Shown here piece by piece: positions 36,001-49,108 of a stretch of 64,000 bases of DNA. The stretch is taken from NCBI GenBank assembly GCA_964247055.1, contig OZ176051.1:7564001-7628000 (forward strand), read 5' to 3'. The stretch comes from Paragordius varius (taxonomy: Eukaryota > Nematomorpha). Numbering within the stretch: position 1 is the stretch's first letter; each line of letters starts with the position of its first letter. A program made the position numbers and the translations under genes. The notes beneath the pieces are model-generated. The model was not told where the DNA came from and made no database searches. It saw only the letters and a program-made list of their open reading frames with translations.

Positions 36001-39000
36001 CTTGGTTGGATTCTAAGATATAAGGTAGAGCGAGATTATTAAAATTGCATTATCTGTATATTAAACAAATAAATATTCGCCTATTTTTTAATATCGATTA
36101 AACAAAACACTTAAATTAAAATCTCCAACACATGGTTATATAATAGATAAATCAAATATTTTAATTCAAATAACAGCTATATTCTGTAATTAACAAAAGT
36201 TTTTTTGGATAATATTTAAAATATGGTACAATGAATTATCTATCTATATATATATATATGTAGTCCTAACCATTTTGCAAACAGAATATTCAGGCAAGTT
36301 AAATAAACGATTCAAAAATAAAACTTTAGTAAATGTTTAAAATATTCGATAATTCCTTTATGAATCTTACTTTACTTATTTTGACAAGAATTTGTGTGAG
36401 TTTGAGGGCAAGTGGCGTAATTACCGGGGTTATATAAATTCTGAATGTCGTAACAATCCGCATCAATGCTATATAATATAGAATAATAGATTTTTTATAT
36501 CTTATCTTAATAATAAATAATTTTTATGAATTTTTTAGTTCAAATATTGATAAAAACCTTTCATGACAAATTCATTTTGATCGGAACCGGGAACGGTCAA
36601 AGCTATAAACAAATTTTCAACCATGGCTGGTAATACATCTTTTACTTGATCAGCTGGTAGTCTGTTATTAAATATGAAATGTATAACTTTATTATATGTA
36701 ACATTTTTAAAAAATTTAATTTAATTTTATAAATTATTCAAAGATTAATAAATACAAAATTTCTTTCTGAAACATATCTATCTAGCTTAGGAATTTTATT
36801 AACTATATAAATTTGAATTTTGTAAAATATAAGATAAACAGTTGTCCTAGTGGCCATAAAATTTGGACCCTACCTTCAAAGACACCCTCTTAATTCCTAA
36901 TTAATTTTTAACATAACCTAATATTTTATATAAGTATATATAAAAAATATACTGTTTTAATCCCTCTGACCAAAAAATAAAACTGCTGAAACCATTTTTA
37001 AAATTTTTTATAATACACACATATAAATAATATCTTTTACTTTATCAATTTTTTAACAAAATTAAATTTACTACATATTTAAAACAACCTACAATTTTAT
37101 TATTAAACAAGCAGAGTAAAATACGAATTTTCAGCAAAAGCTAATAATTATTTGTTGAAAAGCCATACAGTGTTTTAGTCCCGGTGACCATAAAAATTTT
37201 GTCCAAAAAGATTGCGGAATACGAATGTATAACTATGCATGGATAAGCAACGTATGTCGAAACTATGGCCCGCGTACAATTTGCCAGTAGCTCAGTATTC
37301 GTGGCCAACAGGTGTCGATACAAAATGCAAAATTTTAAAGCATCAGCTTTAATCATACGGACGGACAGATTATTGATTTGATTAGCGGATGAAGCTAATG
37401 AAAATTAAATTTTAAGATTTAAAATGCAATTAAACATTGTCCATAATTGGAAGAAAAACTTGATAATGTTGTAAGATAGAAAACAATTGTTTATCAAGAT
37501 ATATTGTAGTGCCATTTGACCAAAAATAATGTGAATTGGACAACAAATTGAAACTATTCGGAGACAAAGCGTAAAAACATAAAGAAAAACATTTTTTTCT
37601 AAAACACATTCATACATTATAAATTTTGATTTTATTTAAATAAAACTCATTGTTTGAAATCTGGAATAGAGATATAGTAAAACCATCAATTATACATTAA
37701 ACAAATATAATCAAATAGTTTATATGGGAAAAATTAAATTTTTAAAAAGTTTAATTGCTTATGGAAAAAATATTTGTCTTATTACATTTTTATTTTGTCC
37801 AAAATTTCAATTTTTACTGTATATGAAATAAGTTTACGAAATTGTTTGGGGTAAAAGTATTAGTATAGCCCATTTTGGTACTTAATATATGATGGGTTTG
37901 ATTGAAAAAAAACTCAGTATTTATTAGACACAAATTTTATGCAAATAAATAGTGTTTTTGGTGAAAAATAAGGTTATAATTCTTTGGTTATTTAATAATA
38001 CAATATTATTTAAAACTAATTTAGCAGTCAAAATATGATTTTTTATAAAATGATCATATTTATTTGAAAATTATTGTTACGCATATAATTAAAATTTCAT
38101 TATGTAATGTACATATGTACGAATTAAAATTTATAATCGAATTGATTACTAAGAAACTATGTAAAGACATTAATAAAATAAAAATTGCTATAAAAATATA
38201 TTTTTACTATTGACTAATTCTGATAGCACATGCGTTTGCAAAAATTGGAAAAGTTTCATTAGTTGAGTTTGATCCGCATCAGAGCTAATAATTTTTGCAA
38301 CTTGCATGGGTGGGAATATGCACGTGTACAGGTAAAACGCTAAATCCTATTGCGAAATAAGAAATTTGTTTAAGAATTCAAACACCTTTTTTTATATAAA
38401 ATATATGAGATCGCAGAAAATTTTTAAAAAAAAGATTAAAATTGACAATAATTACTTACTATGTATAGTAGACAATATTTAAATGCGAACAAAACAAACT
38501 TTTTTATTATAAAAAAAAAATATAAAATTACAATTAATAAAAATTTTTTACAAACTTTGTAGATCCAAAATTAAATAAAATAATAAAAATCATATTTATC
38601 AGAAAAAAGTCATTTAATACAATTTTTATTTGACAAAGAGTGAACTATATCACTCGAAAATTAATAATTAATTTTTATAAAATATATCGGATTTAAAGGT
38701 TACTATTTTATTATTAGAAATAATAAATTTTTCTCTTATTTATTCTATTAATCATCTCACTTCGCACTAAAAAAAGACTTTTTTTAAAATTTCATATAAT
38801 TCTAACCATTTCAACAACTTACTTTACATTTCCAATTCGCACCAGCGTTTTCATTAAATTGGGCAATGAGTGAATCGGAAAAAGTTATAAAACTTTGTGA
38901 TAACGCATCAGATCCTAAGACTTCTGCTGTCGTTTTTAGGGTAGGAACATTAAATTTACCATTACTATTATTATTATCTAAATTTTGTGAAGCACAGCCG

Positions 39001-42000
39001 GTAATTATTAGCGGAGGTGGTGATAGTTTAAGTTTAAGAGCCTTGGCTAGATCAGAAGCAGCCTTTCGCCGTGTACCACTATCTAAAAAAATTAATTTTT
39101 TATTTTAGTCGATTTGTTTTGGAAAAACATAAAAAAATTGTCAATTAAATTTATTAAATTTATCTAAATATTATTTTGCTTTTTTCATATATATTTAAAA
39201 AATTGATCGCCAATAGAGTTTTAATAAGGAAAACTCTATAATATCGAGCCGTGTGCTAATATCTAAAAAATTGTTAATTTTAGCTTTTGTTTTAAAATTC
39301 GTAAATTTATTAAATTTATCTAAATATTATTTTGCTTTGTTTAATGTTTCTTATATATTTTTTTAAAATTCATCGCTAATCACATTATAATAAAAGATCA
39401 TATGGAAAATTGGATTAACCGCGAACCAACACCTAAAATTAAATTTTGATCTTATTAAAATGTTTAATAAAATAAAAAAATGCAAATTTATTTTAATTTA
39501 TCCGAATATTTTAATTTTCATATATCATATATACATTTATTTAAAATTTATCGCCATTAGAGTTATAAATATACAAAAATTTGGATTAAATAAAAGATAA
39601 ACATGTTAATCATATATTATAGAATTTAAAAATTAATTTTTAAACCTGATGATTCCAAATCAAAACGCACGTATTCAAAGGGATTATCTTCAAAATTTTC
39701 AACATCGCTTTCCCGCAAATGCATGTTTGGTATAATGAGTTTTGAGCAAATATCCTGGCACAGTAAAGATTTCCAATCTAAAATACGTAAGTAGTAACAT
39801 ATTTAAGTTTATAATAATATTTTTGAACGGGTTAAAATTTTTAAAGTAAGCAATACCGTATAAATATACAGTGGTATTAAGGTTAAAATAAAATAATTTA
39901 TATCATATATATACAAATTTATCAACCGAATAATTGTTTAGATGATATAAATTTTTAATTAATTATGTTTAAAAGCGATCCCGTCACGGTAAATGTATAA
40001 ATGTAATGCATTTATTACGTGTCAGACACAAGACTTTATAAATTAAATTTTTTAAAAATCATGTTTTCAATGAAAATGGAAAATAAAATTTGTTTAGTGC
40101 GGAGGTGTCCAACACAAATGGCTTTGCGGGCCGCATTCGGAAATTATATGGGCATTCGTAACTGTTTTATTAGATTTTAAGTATAAAATTGCAAAAACAC
40201 ATTTTTATTAGCTAGTTTACAACCTAAATTCGGAGAGATTTATTTAGAAAATTGGTTTAAAATAATAAATGTTACTTAAAATAATTTTGCATTTGAAATT
40301 TCTCGCGGGCCGTAGAAAGCCGCGGGCTGCGTATTAAACACCCCTAGTAAATATTCGTCAAATATAAAATTAAGCCTAAAAAAGCATTAATACTAAACTA
40401 AACAATAAATTTGGGATATGTGTAACCCTTTATTTGCTATGCTGATCTTTACAAAACATTCTAAACAGAGTGTGTCCAACACAAATGGCTTCGCAGGCCG
40501 TATTTTTGACTTAAGAAAGACGGCAGGCCGCATTCAAAGAATATATAGGCATTCATAAAAATTTTATTAGATTTCCCAACGTGGTGTTGGAAAAATGCGA
40601 TGACAATATAAATATTTAGACCAATTTTGAGAGTTAGATGCCGAAATTTATTATTTTTATAGAAAATTGAAATATTTTAAGAAAGGATTTCGGAAATATT
40701 TGTGCAGGTTAGGAATTATAATATTTAATATTTTTAATTTTTTCGCAGGCCCAACATACTATCTCAAAGGGCTGCAAAACTATTGATTTCTTAATAATCA
40801 ATATAAAATAAAGATACCATCATTTGAAAGGGAAGTGGGTATAATTATTGATAGAGGAGGTAGAAATTGACTAAGGTCTTCACTTTTTTGTATGGCTATT
40901 GCAAGATACTCCATACAAGATATTATAAGCTATATAACAATATAAAATGAAATGTATATAAATGGATATTTACGTGCTAATTTATAAAAATTCAATTATT
41001 TGGTATAAAGTTTGAAAAAGAATTATAGTAACGACGCCCCCTTATAATAAGCATTTTTGACATAAAATAAGCAATCATCTTATGGTGATTTTCACGCACT
41101 TTTCCAATTTTGAAATAGGTTTCTATTTTTATAATAGTTCAAAGCTGGTCATATTTTTTAGCTAATTTATAAATATAGCTATCAAAATAAACCAAAAAAA
41201 CATTCAAAAAGATAAAAGTACATTAATGTTTTTTGATTTTTTAAAAGTATATCGGTAGAATAATATTACTTATTGCAGTTTGAATTTTAACGGTTGCCTA
41301 TTTCAAGCTATAATTGCAACATAGAAGTTATGGAAAAAAGAAAGAAAAATATTGTTTATTTAACATTTTGTAGTTTTCTCCATACACTATTGTTTTACGA
41401 AATTCCCAACTATAGTGTGAAATAAGCAACCATTAATATGCATACTCTAATAATTAAGCAGTTATAAAGTCATGTAAAGGAGGTCAACCCTACTTTCGGA
41501 TTAAATAAAAAAAATACCAAATCGTATTTAGGTTTGTCGGACAGATTGATTGCAATGTTCCAAACGCTTGAAAAAAATGGTAACATATAACTCCGAAATT
41601 CCTCATCATACTTTTGGGCATAAAGGCTTAGGATATCACAAATTTTACTCTTTAAAACATCAATGATATCTGGATTATCTTCAGACTGTAACAAAAAATA
41701 AATGAAACAATTATTATTATATTACCATTTAAACCTATATATATTATATTTGAAAAAGCTTAAACTATATACAAGATATTTGATACATGGTAGTATATTT
41801 TTCAACAAATGAAATATAAAAGGTATGCATACTCAATTGATGTGTGAAAATATTTTGAATGCTAATTAACAAGGACATATCTAATCTGCAACTAACTGCA
41901 AAGAATGTCAAATATCATATCATTTCAAGTTTTATCAGTTTTTATTAGGTTATATTTTAGATTATGTGTATAAAACCTTTTGATAAACTACTGTTTCCCT

Positions 42001-43907
42001 ATTCATATTTGAAGAAATTTATAACCACAAATATATTTTAAAAAGATAAAATAAAATAATTTCTACTTCTAAAGGTGTAATAGCAGGTGACATAATTAGC
42101 AGTTTGATAAAACCTTCCATCCAAATCTTCATATTGTCCTCAAAATATTCTGGCAAATCCTAAACATAAAAAAATATTAAATAAGTATTTCGAAAAAATT
42201 AAGAGAAAATTAATTAAAATCACTTGGTAATTGAGACTATAAAAAATTTCGCAAATATATGTAAGGGAATTGACAATTATATTTAAGGCTTTGGGTTCTG
42301 ACGCATATTGTTCAAGTAATCGGATAGATCCCTTTATCAATAAAATAAAAAAATATTATAATTAGATTGCAAATAAATTACAAAATTATGTTTAACGCTG
42401 AACTCAACATTTGAATACAAGTATCTTAATCCTAAAACACATCATTTTCTTATATGGTTCAATCTGAAAGCATTCTTTAAACCAGGGTCATCAAAAACGC
42501 GGCCTCTTGACCGTAAGCGGCCATTTGAAATATTTATGTAGCTTACAATTTCGAAAACAAAAATTTTACAAAATCTAAGAAAAATTGATATTCTTAAACA
42601 AATTTTCTGTATATGTCTTAAATTTTAAAAAAGTAGTTTTTACAGTCTAAAATAATTGTTAGTGCCCAAATATTTTGGGAACGGCCCACCGGAATTTATA
42701 ATCCAAAAATGCGACCCACGAAGCCATTTGGGACACCCCTGATTTAAATATTTCAAAGAATTAGCAAAGATTAAAAATTAAATTATGCTTTAGCCATTGT
42801 ATTCTTAAAGTTTTAAGTTCGTCTTAGAATATAAAAACACAATACATTACCAAAAAAATAAAAAATGTTGCGAAATACTTTATTAAATTATTTTAAAAAA
42901 TGGTGATTAATAATAGTCAAAGAATATTTTATTAACATATAATAAAATGTATACATGAAGTTATATATTTCAATATTATTATGTTGTAAAAATTATCGTA
43001 AATTTAATTAATAAATACCTGAAATAATTCCGTCAATGGTTGGGCAAAATTAATAAGCACCAATTTGATTTCACTCCACAACCGATCTGATTTAAATTCG
43101 TGCTGATATCTAAAATAAAAGAAAGACATTAATTTGTAAATAAACGGAAACAAATTTTTATATGCCAAAACATGTTCTAAAAATCGCATATATAAGAATA
43201 TTATCTCAAATAAGAAATTTATTAAAAAAGATTCAGATTAAAATTGTAAATATCATGCAGATCTATGATTATATACTTAGGATCATAAGATTCCAATAAC
43301 TCATACTTATATTAAACTTTGATTGTGTAAATACAAAATAACCTTAAAAAAATGGAATTAGCCGTCTGTAGGACGCCATTTATCATTCTAAAGTCTCCAG
43401 ATTTGAATTTTTCCACCATGTCCGATAATAGATCTGGCCATTTATCTGGAAAATCTTCTTTACCAATGATACTAATTACTTCACCCAACTAAAAATATTT
43501 ATCTTAAAATGTAAAAAAACTTGTTTTTGGATGTTTTCAGGCATGTTTGTCATAACATCTACAATTTGACCCTTCAAATGTTTCCTATCATCTTCAGAAA
43601 TAATGGATGGCATGTCACCTTCTTCAATCTAATATATGTTAATTAAAATAAACCTTCCAATTATTTTTAACATAATTTTTTAAGATAATGGATGAACTAA
43701 GCCGAACATTAGGATCTGCATCTGCCTTTGATATCAAAGCCAAAAGTAAAATTGAAAATCCTGGATTTTTTTCAGCACCTTCGATATATGATTCAGCTAG
43801 CAGATATAGATATATTAAATACCATTTTTACGTCTGGCAGCATCAGAATGAAATGTTTCTTTAATATTAAAATCAAGAGCATCTAAATTTTGAATGTTGA
43901 TTGCCAT
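33019..43907 (-). CDS. CSE1L: CSE1L / exportin-2 (CAS), importin-alpha export receptor
   Basis: There are 23 exons and about 1108 aa (human 971): 43823-43907, 43654-43796, 43521-43628, 43343-43488, 43019-43109, 42224-42331, 42067-42159, 41518-41685, 40818-40929, 39646-39777, 38823-39082, 38208-38346, 37169-37394, 36558-36661, 36371-36478, 35872-36012, 35409-35635, 35079-35176, 34921-35006, 34813-34875, 34346-34495, 33948-34093 and 33019-33410. The HEAT-repeat solenoid is recognisable throughout: GKEDFPDKWPDLLSDMV, YQHEFKSDRLWSEIKLVL, CEIFYSLNYQ, LYAQKYDEEFRSYMLPFF, EFVPYVFQEVAAL, TGNIPALVRLL-like PGNIPALVRLL, and QIFVLLFQRLQ. The protein returns importin-alpha to the cytoplasm with Ran-GTP. 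The C-terminus adds a Ser/Thr-Pro-rich stretch (TPSTPMTPQTPN). The first three introns are 26, 25 and 32 nt. One intron carries two hAT-like elements and another carries one. Confidence 0.96.
40100..40347. mobile_element. hAT-like short element
   Basis: The left end is CGGAGGTGTCCAACACAAAT followed by GGCTTTGCGGGCCGC. The right end, CGGGCTGCGTATTAAACACC, inverts it. About 250 bp, in a 1.04-kb CSE1L intron. Confidence 0.65.
40466..40790. mobile_element. hAT-like short element
   Basis: The left end is CAGAGTGTGTCCAACACAAA followed by TGGCTTCGCAGGCCG, closely like the copy at 40.10 kb. The right end (GCAGGCCCAACA ... GGGCTGC) is eroded. It lies in the same CSE1L intron. Confidence 0.6.
42483..42741. 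mobile_element. hAT-like short element with near 8-bp target duplication
   Basis: CAGGGTCATCAAAAACGCGG on the left and GAAGCCATTTGGGACACCCC, then TG, on the right. The flanks CTTTAAAC and ATTTAAAT agree at six of eight positions, as expected for an old hAT insertion. It sits in the CSE1L intron between 42332 and 43018. Confidence 0.65.
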
Positions 43908-43962
43908 TTCACTTTGTGTGTGTGCGGTTATTTTAGCATGCCTTTATCATCTGACAAATGCG
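43908..43962. promoter_or_regulatory. 55-bp divergent region between CSE1L and SPTSSA
   Basis: The start codons of CSE1L (-) and SPTSSA (+) lie back to back with only 55 bp between them. Transcripts must begin here or within the opposite gene. No TATA box or factor site is claimed. Confidence 0.5.
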
Positions 43963-44160
43963 ATGATACATATTACTGCTAGAAAAACAACGTCCTTTTT
44001 TTCCTGGATTTACCTCCAATACCTATTGATTACATCGCTTTATCTACTAAATAAACGTGAACGTACTGCCTTCAATTTTATATTTATAATTTTTTTTGTT
44101 ATGAGCCTTTATACATCTTATTTTTACGTTTCGAATTTTATATCTGCTCTCACTAGTTAA
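43963..44160 (+). CDS. SPTSSA: SPTSSA, small activating subunit of serine palmitoyltransferase
   Basis: A 65-residue frame starts at the first in-frame ATG (43963). The core SWIYLQYLLITSLYLLNKRE and then RTAFNFIF and SLYTSYFYV track human SPTSSA (SWFYYQYLLVTALYMLEPWE, RTVFNSML, ALYTGYVFM) almost position by position. These small ER-membrane proteins bind the SPTLC1/SPTLC2 dimer, raise the rate of serine plus palmitoyl-CoA condensation and set acyl-CoA preference in sphingolipid synthesis. Two hydrophobic segments are visible. The length fits the family (about 70 aa). The next ORF begins 6 nt after the stop, so both may be read from one transcript. Confidence 0.88.
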   Translation: MIHITARKTTSFFSWIYLQYLLITSLYLLNKRERTAFNFIFIIFFVMSLYTSYFYVSNFISALTS

Positions 44161-44166
44161 TAATCA

Positions 44167-44373
44167 ATGTCCAAACAAATTAACTGGCCGCCTAAACTAA
44201 GTCCAGACGAGATTTTGGAAGACATTGAATATGTAAAGAAAAATAAAATTAATTTAAATGAAATTTTGGATATCATTCCCGATAAACCCATTCCCGCCAA
44301 TGATATTGAAGATAAACTAGTGGAACTTTATGAAATAAATGAAAATCTAAAAAATTTTTTAGAACATAGTTAA
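44167..44373 (+). CDS. 68-aa acidic helical protein, unrecognised
   Basis: It starts with ATG 6 nt after the SPTSSA stop codon and ends with TAA at 44373. The sequence is acidic and predicted helical (SPDEILEDIEYVKKNKINLN, later VELYEINENLKNFLEH), with no signal peptide, cysteines or membrane segment. I do not recognise a family. The very tight spacing suggests a bicistronic transcript with SPTSSA. A trans-splice acceptor is possible at TCACTAG overlapping the upstream stop, but no 5' leader evidence exists in this window. Confidence 0.6.
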   Translation: MSKQINWPPKLSPDEILEDIEYVKKNKINLNEILDIIPDKPIPANDIEDKLVELYEINENLKNFLEHS

Positions 44374-47300
44374 TTATTCATTATCTATATATATAATAAA
44401 TTTTTTATGTCCTATTTAATTTTTATATATTTGATAAATCATTCTATATCTTTATTTGTTTTAATAATTGTCATTTTGTGTGTTTTACCTAAGGGTATAG
44501 TAGTGAGCAGTGCTTACAAAATTAACCTTTGAATACTTATTTATTTAATTAAATTATGCTTTATATAAAGGTAATTTCCGAAGATACTAATATTCGCATA
44601 AGGCTTTTCGGTTAAGGGTGTGTATTGTGGCGGGCTGGGTTAGATGATTGCATTGTCAAAAATCATAAAACTATTTCTATATAACATCAAAATTAACACA
44701 TTATTCAGCGTAAAAATATTTAAACAGATTTAATAATTAAGATATTTTCTATAATTAAAAAAATTATCAAATATCACAATTTGAAATATATGCTCAAAAT
44801 ATGGTAAGCATATATATTTATGAATTCAAAAATTCCTGCTTGACCAATTAATTACACATATTTTAAAAATATTTAACAAAATTTTTATATTCTAAACAAC
44901 TTATAAGGAATATATCTAAAACCACAAATGATAATAATAACACTAACATGATTTTTCTGCCACTCTTTTTTGCATTTTCTCATATTTTCATCATTTCAAC
45001 GGTATATATGAATTAAAAATTATGATTCTACCTATTTTTTGTAATTAGATTTTCAATTATGCTCCCTCTTAATCAAAGTTTTACTAAAAATATTTTTCTT
45101 TAAAAAATACCAAATGCTCGTTTGTAAAATATTATTCGAAAGAGTTATAAAAGCTCTATAAAATTCACATTGATATTTCCATCAATAGTTAATATTGGAG
45201 ATAGAAAGCGACAAACCCGCGAAGCGAGAGCGTTTTCGTATAATATATTTTTAAAACTAACGGATATAAATAGCTTAAACATAGTATATATGGCAATGAA
45301 TGTCTAAAAAAGATATAAAAAAGTTTTTTGTGTAAAGACTTATTAATTGTCTTTATGTCCTTCAAAACAGCAATTTTATAATTTTTTTATCTTAAAAATT
45401 ACCATCTCATCAATATTAATTATCTTGGGAAGGCTAATAATATTAAAATTCCAAAGACTAGAAATAAAATTTAAGTCGTTGATCTATTATAAATATAATT
45501 AAAATTTATTAAAATTTACACTTATAACTATGCATTTTAGTATTCCGTAGGTACAATAATTTTAACACTAATTTAAAAAAGCATACTAATGTAACTCTGA
45601 TAATTATATAAAAAAATATATGATTTTTATATTAATACGCCTGTGAGATTGGACTTTTGTATGGCTTAAAAATTTTGACCATAAATAGCCATATAACTTT
45701 TACATCAGATTAATATAAATGACTAATTATCCTTTGAAACAGACTTTTGCGCTCTTAATGATATAAAATACATGGCTATATATCTAAAATTTTAGTTTTG
45801 AACATTTCGAGTTTAATTGTCAGTTGGAGCCAAAAAAAATTATAAACCCTAATAAAAAAGCTTAGGTAGCACACCAATTTCTTTCAGATATACAATTTAT
45901 GTACTTTAAAAATAATTTTTAACTTTACAAAAATGGCACTCAAAAAAGTCAAATTTGTTGTCGAGTGTAATTAATTTTCCCTTGGCCTATTAAATTTAAA
46001 TTTTCTCGTTTTTTAGGCTTACCATTTTAAGATACATTTATTATTCTATATATGATCGAAAACTAAAACGTCGGAAATTCTGTTTATTATTGTTTCCGTA
46101 TAAAACAAAGGTGTCCAACACGCCGCCTGTAAGAAAATTTTTTTTAAATTTAAGAAATTTGTAAAATTATAATATATATGATTTACTTTAAATTATTATT
46201 TTTTTAGGAATAATTTTCAGAATTGTATCAATTTTGTTTAACATCATTGATTGTTTGATAAAAGGTTTTTTTAGGCCCTTAAAATTTATATACCACATAT
46301 TACCCTTAAGTTTTATATCCAATAGCCAATGAAATAAACAATCTAAATAATTATTATACATATCGTTAATCACAGTTCCATAATTAAAATATAATATATT
46401 TACTGATGTTTATTTATTATATATTTTTCATAGCGGCACGCCGAATCGTTTGAGCTGAAAATGCGGCCCACGAAGCATTTACGTTGGACACTCCTGGTGT
46501 GAATCTAAAATTATTTTTCCAGTCTATTTAAGGATATTTATTTACTTATTATTTCGAAAAGCCGATTTTTCCCTAAGTTATTTAAGGTTAATAAAGTTTT
46601 TATTTTTTATTTTTCTTTTACTCTTAGCTTTATTGTGCCCTTACACTGATTTGGAATAGCGTTTTAGATATGTTCTAAAAGGTTATGCACAATATGTGGA
46701 TAAAAGGGCTCTCAGACTATGTCACTAAAAAAGTTTTGAATAAAAACATATGCTTCCTAACTTTATGTTTTGTAAACCGTTTGGTAGATGGAAAAATAAA
46801 ATATAAATTATTAAGAAACTAAAATATGTAAAAATAAAATTTTTAAGCTTAAAAAAATATAATTTGGATTAATTTAATAAATCATATATATCGAACGGGT
46901 AAGTCATATATTTTCATTCATCATAAACACAGTATATTCATGTTACAAAATTTTACGAGGTTTGTTTTCTCAAAAAATGATTTTTACTTACGCTTTATCA
47001 AAGCGTATTTAAAAAAAATCATATATTATTTCGGTTTTTTAAAATCGATTTTAAAAGCTACCTTATTCGTAAAAAAATGTTAAGAAATATATTTAAAAAA
47101 CTATTTTCTTAAACTCAGTTTTTTGGTAGATGCAACGTAACCCTCTTTTAAAACAACTCGAAATACTAATAAAAAACATTTTTAAACCAAAATTTGGAAG
47201 ATTAATATATATATTTGATTCCGCAATACAATAAAACAATAGACGAAATTGGAATTTTTTATAAAAAATTAGAGTTTTGGGGAGAAGGATCATTATCATA

Positions 47301-47720
47301 GATAAGGAAAAGGGATAATTTTACTCTAAAATAATTCATACTTAAAAATTAAATATATATTTGCTTAATTTATGTCACATATTTCCAACATGGAGAGTTT
47401 TTAAAAGGTTAGATAAACGGCTAATGGAGACTTTCTACCACAATTGGTTAAAATTTGTATTTTATATTTATTTGAGGTTTGGGGCCTCTTTTCCAAGATA
47501 TAATTCATGTAAAACACTGTTTTAGTTTTTATATTTTAACGGGTAAAATTGAACCTAAAGTATAGGTTTAAGGTCTATTCCGAAAGTAAGATTATAACAA
47601 AATCATTAGAATAGCGTTGCAAAAATAATGATGAATTTAAATTAATGAAATTCTAAACTAAAAAAATTTTTTAAATAAAAATTGATATCTAACAGCAATT
47701 CATAATATATTTAAAAAAAA
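44374..47720. other. gene-poor interval
   Basis: No gene is supported. It holds one hAT-like element at 46106-46496 and a small GC-rich patch near 45215-45235 with a CGC-GAA-GCG hairpin core. The rest is AT-rich. Confidence 0.55.
46106..46496. mobile_element. hAT-like short element
   Basis: CAAAGGTGTCCAACACGCCG on the left and GCATTTACGTTGGACACTCC, then TG, on the right form inverted ends. The internal sequence near the right end (GCGGCCCACGAAGC) is shared with the copy ending at 42741. Confidence 0.65.
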
Positions 47721-49108
47721 GGAAAATGCTGGCTTTGTGATCTGTTTCCCGAAAACCGATGGACCCATTTGAATCCAAACATCGAAAAAATATAATCATT
47801 AATGAATGCCCCGACAATATCTTCGCCCTTTTTTGAATTAGGCCCCCAGTTCGTACCCACCCCATGTGAAAAACGGGTTTTTTAAAAAACAATGTCCACA
47901 AAAATGGTTCCTTTGAGACAATTATCCGGAGAAAGTGTTCACCATTCAATTTTTTATTTTCGATTGCGCCGAACATAGTCGTCTCGCTTTTTTCATTTAG
48001 GCCCTCTTTTTACCCGCTCCCCCTAAGTCCACAAAAATAATTTTTTGAATCCATTTTTTGCCCAAAGTATGAGACCGTAAAAATTCAATAAGAATTCCAG
48101 GTGTTCCCTGTTAAAAGGCAAAAATTAAGTCAAGCGTTTCTTTGATGATAGCTGCTGGTTAAGGAGATACCCGCTAAAAATTGACCCGTCATGTCGAAAT
48201 GGCGTGCCTTTGGGCTAAGTCCCAGAAAACATATCATGTCATATGAGTTAATTAACTGCTCAAAGAATTACCCGTAAGGCATATATTCAGATCGTGCGGT
48301 TTTTTAAAATTAGCTATTAATTAGGCCCTTAACGCCCTGAAAAATGCGCCACCATAGAATGATTTTTTGATTTTGAAGCAATTTTTTCAAAAACTAATAA
48401 GAGCATATTAAGGCAAAAAAATTAATCAAGCGCTTATTTGTATCTGCCTCTAAGTAAGGAGCTACTCGCCAAAAAATGCGCCACTATATAGGAAATATGT
48501 TGTTTTGGAACTATTTTAAATAAAACTTATGCCATATGAGATCATATAAAGTTCGAAGTATTGTCCGTAACTAGGTAAAAATCAAGGTCAGTCCTTTTTT
48601 TATTAGCCGTTAATTTGGGGCCTTTATGCCCTAAAAATACGCCATCATATAACTAATATTTAGTTGAGGTATTTTTTCGAATAACCCATAAGACGATGGT
48701 CTCAAAGATGATTCCAAATATTTTCCCTATAAAGGCAAAAAATTTAACTTAGCGCTTTTCCATATAGGCATATGGGTAGAGGTCTACCGGTTTAAAAGTG
48801 TTTCAAAAAACTTAAGAAGCCATACGAGTTCAATATTTCAAATTATACCCATAAAAGGGTAAAAATTAAAGTATAGTGGTTTTTTCCGTTAGCCGTCAAT
48901 TTGGGGCCTTTACACGAGTAAACAATATATTAGTATGAATGCACCGTTTAGCAAATCCTATGAGATGATAGCTATTAAATAATGTTTCGAAATAATCCAC
49001 ATATATGGATCATTTTATTGATCCCTTTTTTTAAACCCCCCCCCCCCCCCCCCCCTAGAAGTTCGAAGGACTTCCTCGAGTTGCGTAGCAGTCCGAGATT
49101 TACGCTAG
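47721..49108 (+). mobile_element. Helitron-like element, copy 1
   Basis: It aligns with 56459-57284 from GGAAAATGCTGGCTTTGTGA onward. It ends in a 20-C run, a hairpin (GAAGTTC-GAA-GGACTTC, one mismatch), a second imperfect hairpin around GTA, and ATTTACGCTAG followed by T. A 3' hairpin about 11 nt before CTRR and insertion before T are Helitron hallmarks. The 5' TC end was not located. Internally there are several diverged repeats of a unit with AAGCG(C/T)TT and GCGCCA. No helicase or Rep frame is present. Confidence 0.65.
49036..49055 (+). repeat. poly-C tract
   Basis: Twenty consecutive C bases just before the terminal hairpins of the Helitron-like copy 1, matched by 21 C at 57212-57232 in copy 2. 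It is part of the element and not an assembly filler. Confidence 0.85.

Noticed and set aside
38866-39108. 80-codon plus-strand frame
   Set aside because: It is the reverse of CSE1L exon 11, whose minus-strand reading matches the family.
45205-45240. GC-rich patch with CGC-GAA-GCG core as a Helitron end
   Set aside because: It has the same loop as the family hairpin but no CTAG terminus at the right distance, so it is probably chance or a relic.
49036-49055. Poly-C run as a sequencing or assembly artefact
   Set aside because: A run of nearly equal length occurs at the same place in the second Helitron-like copy.
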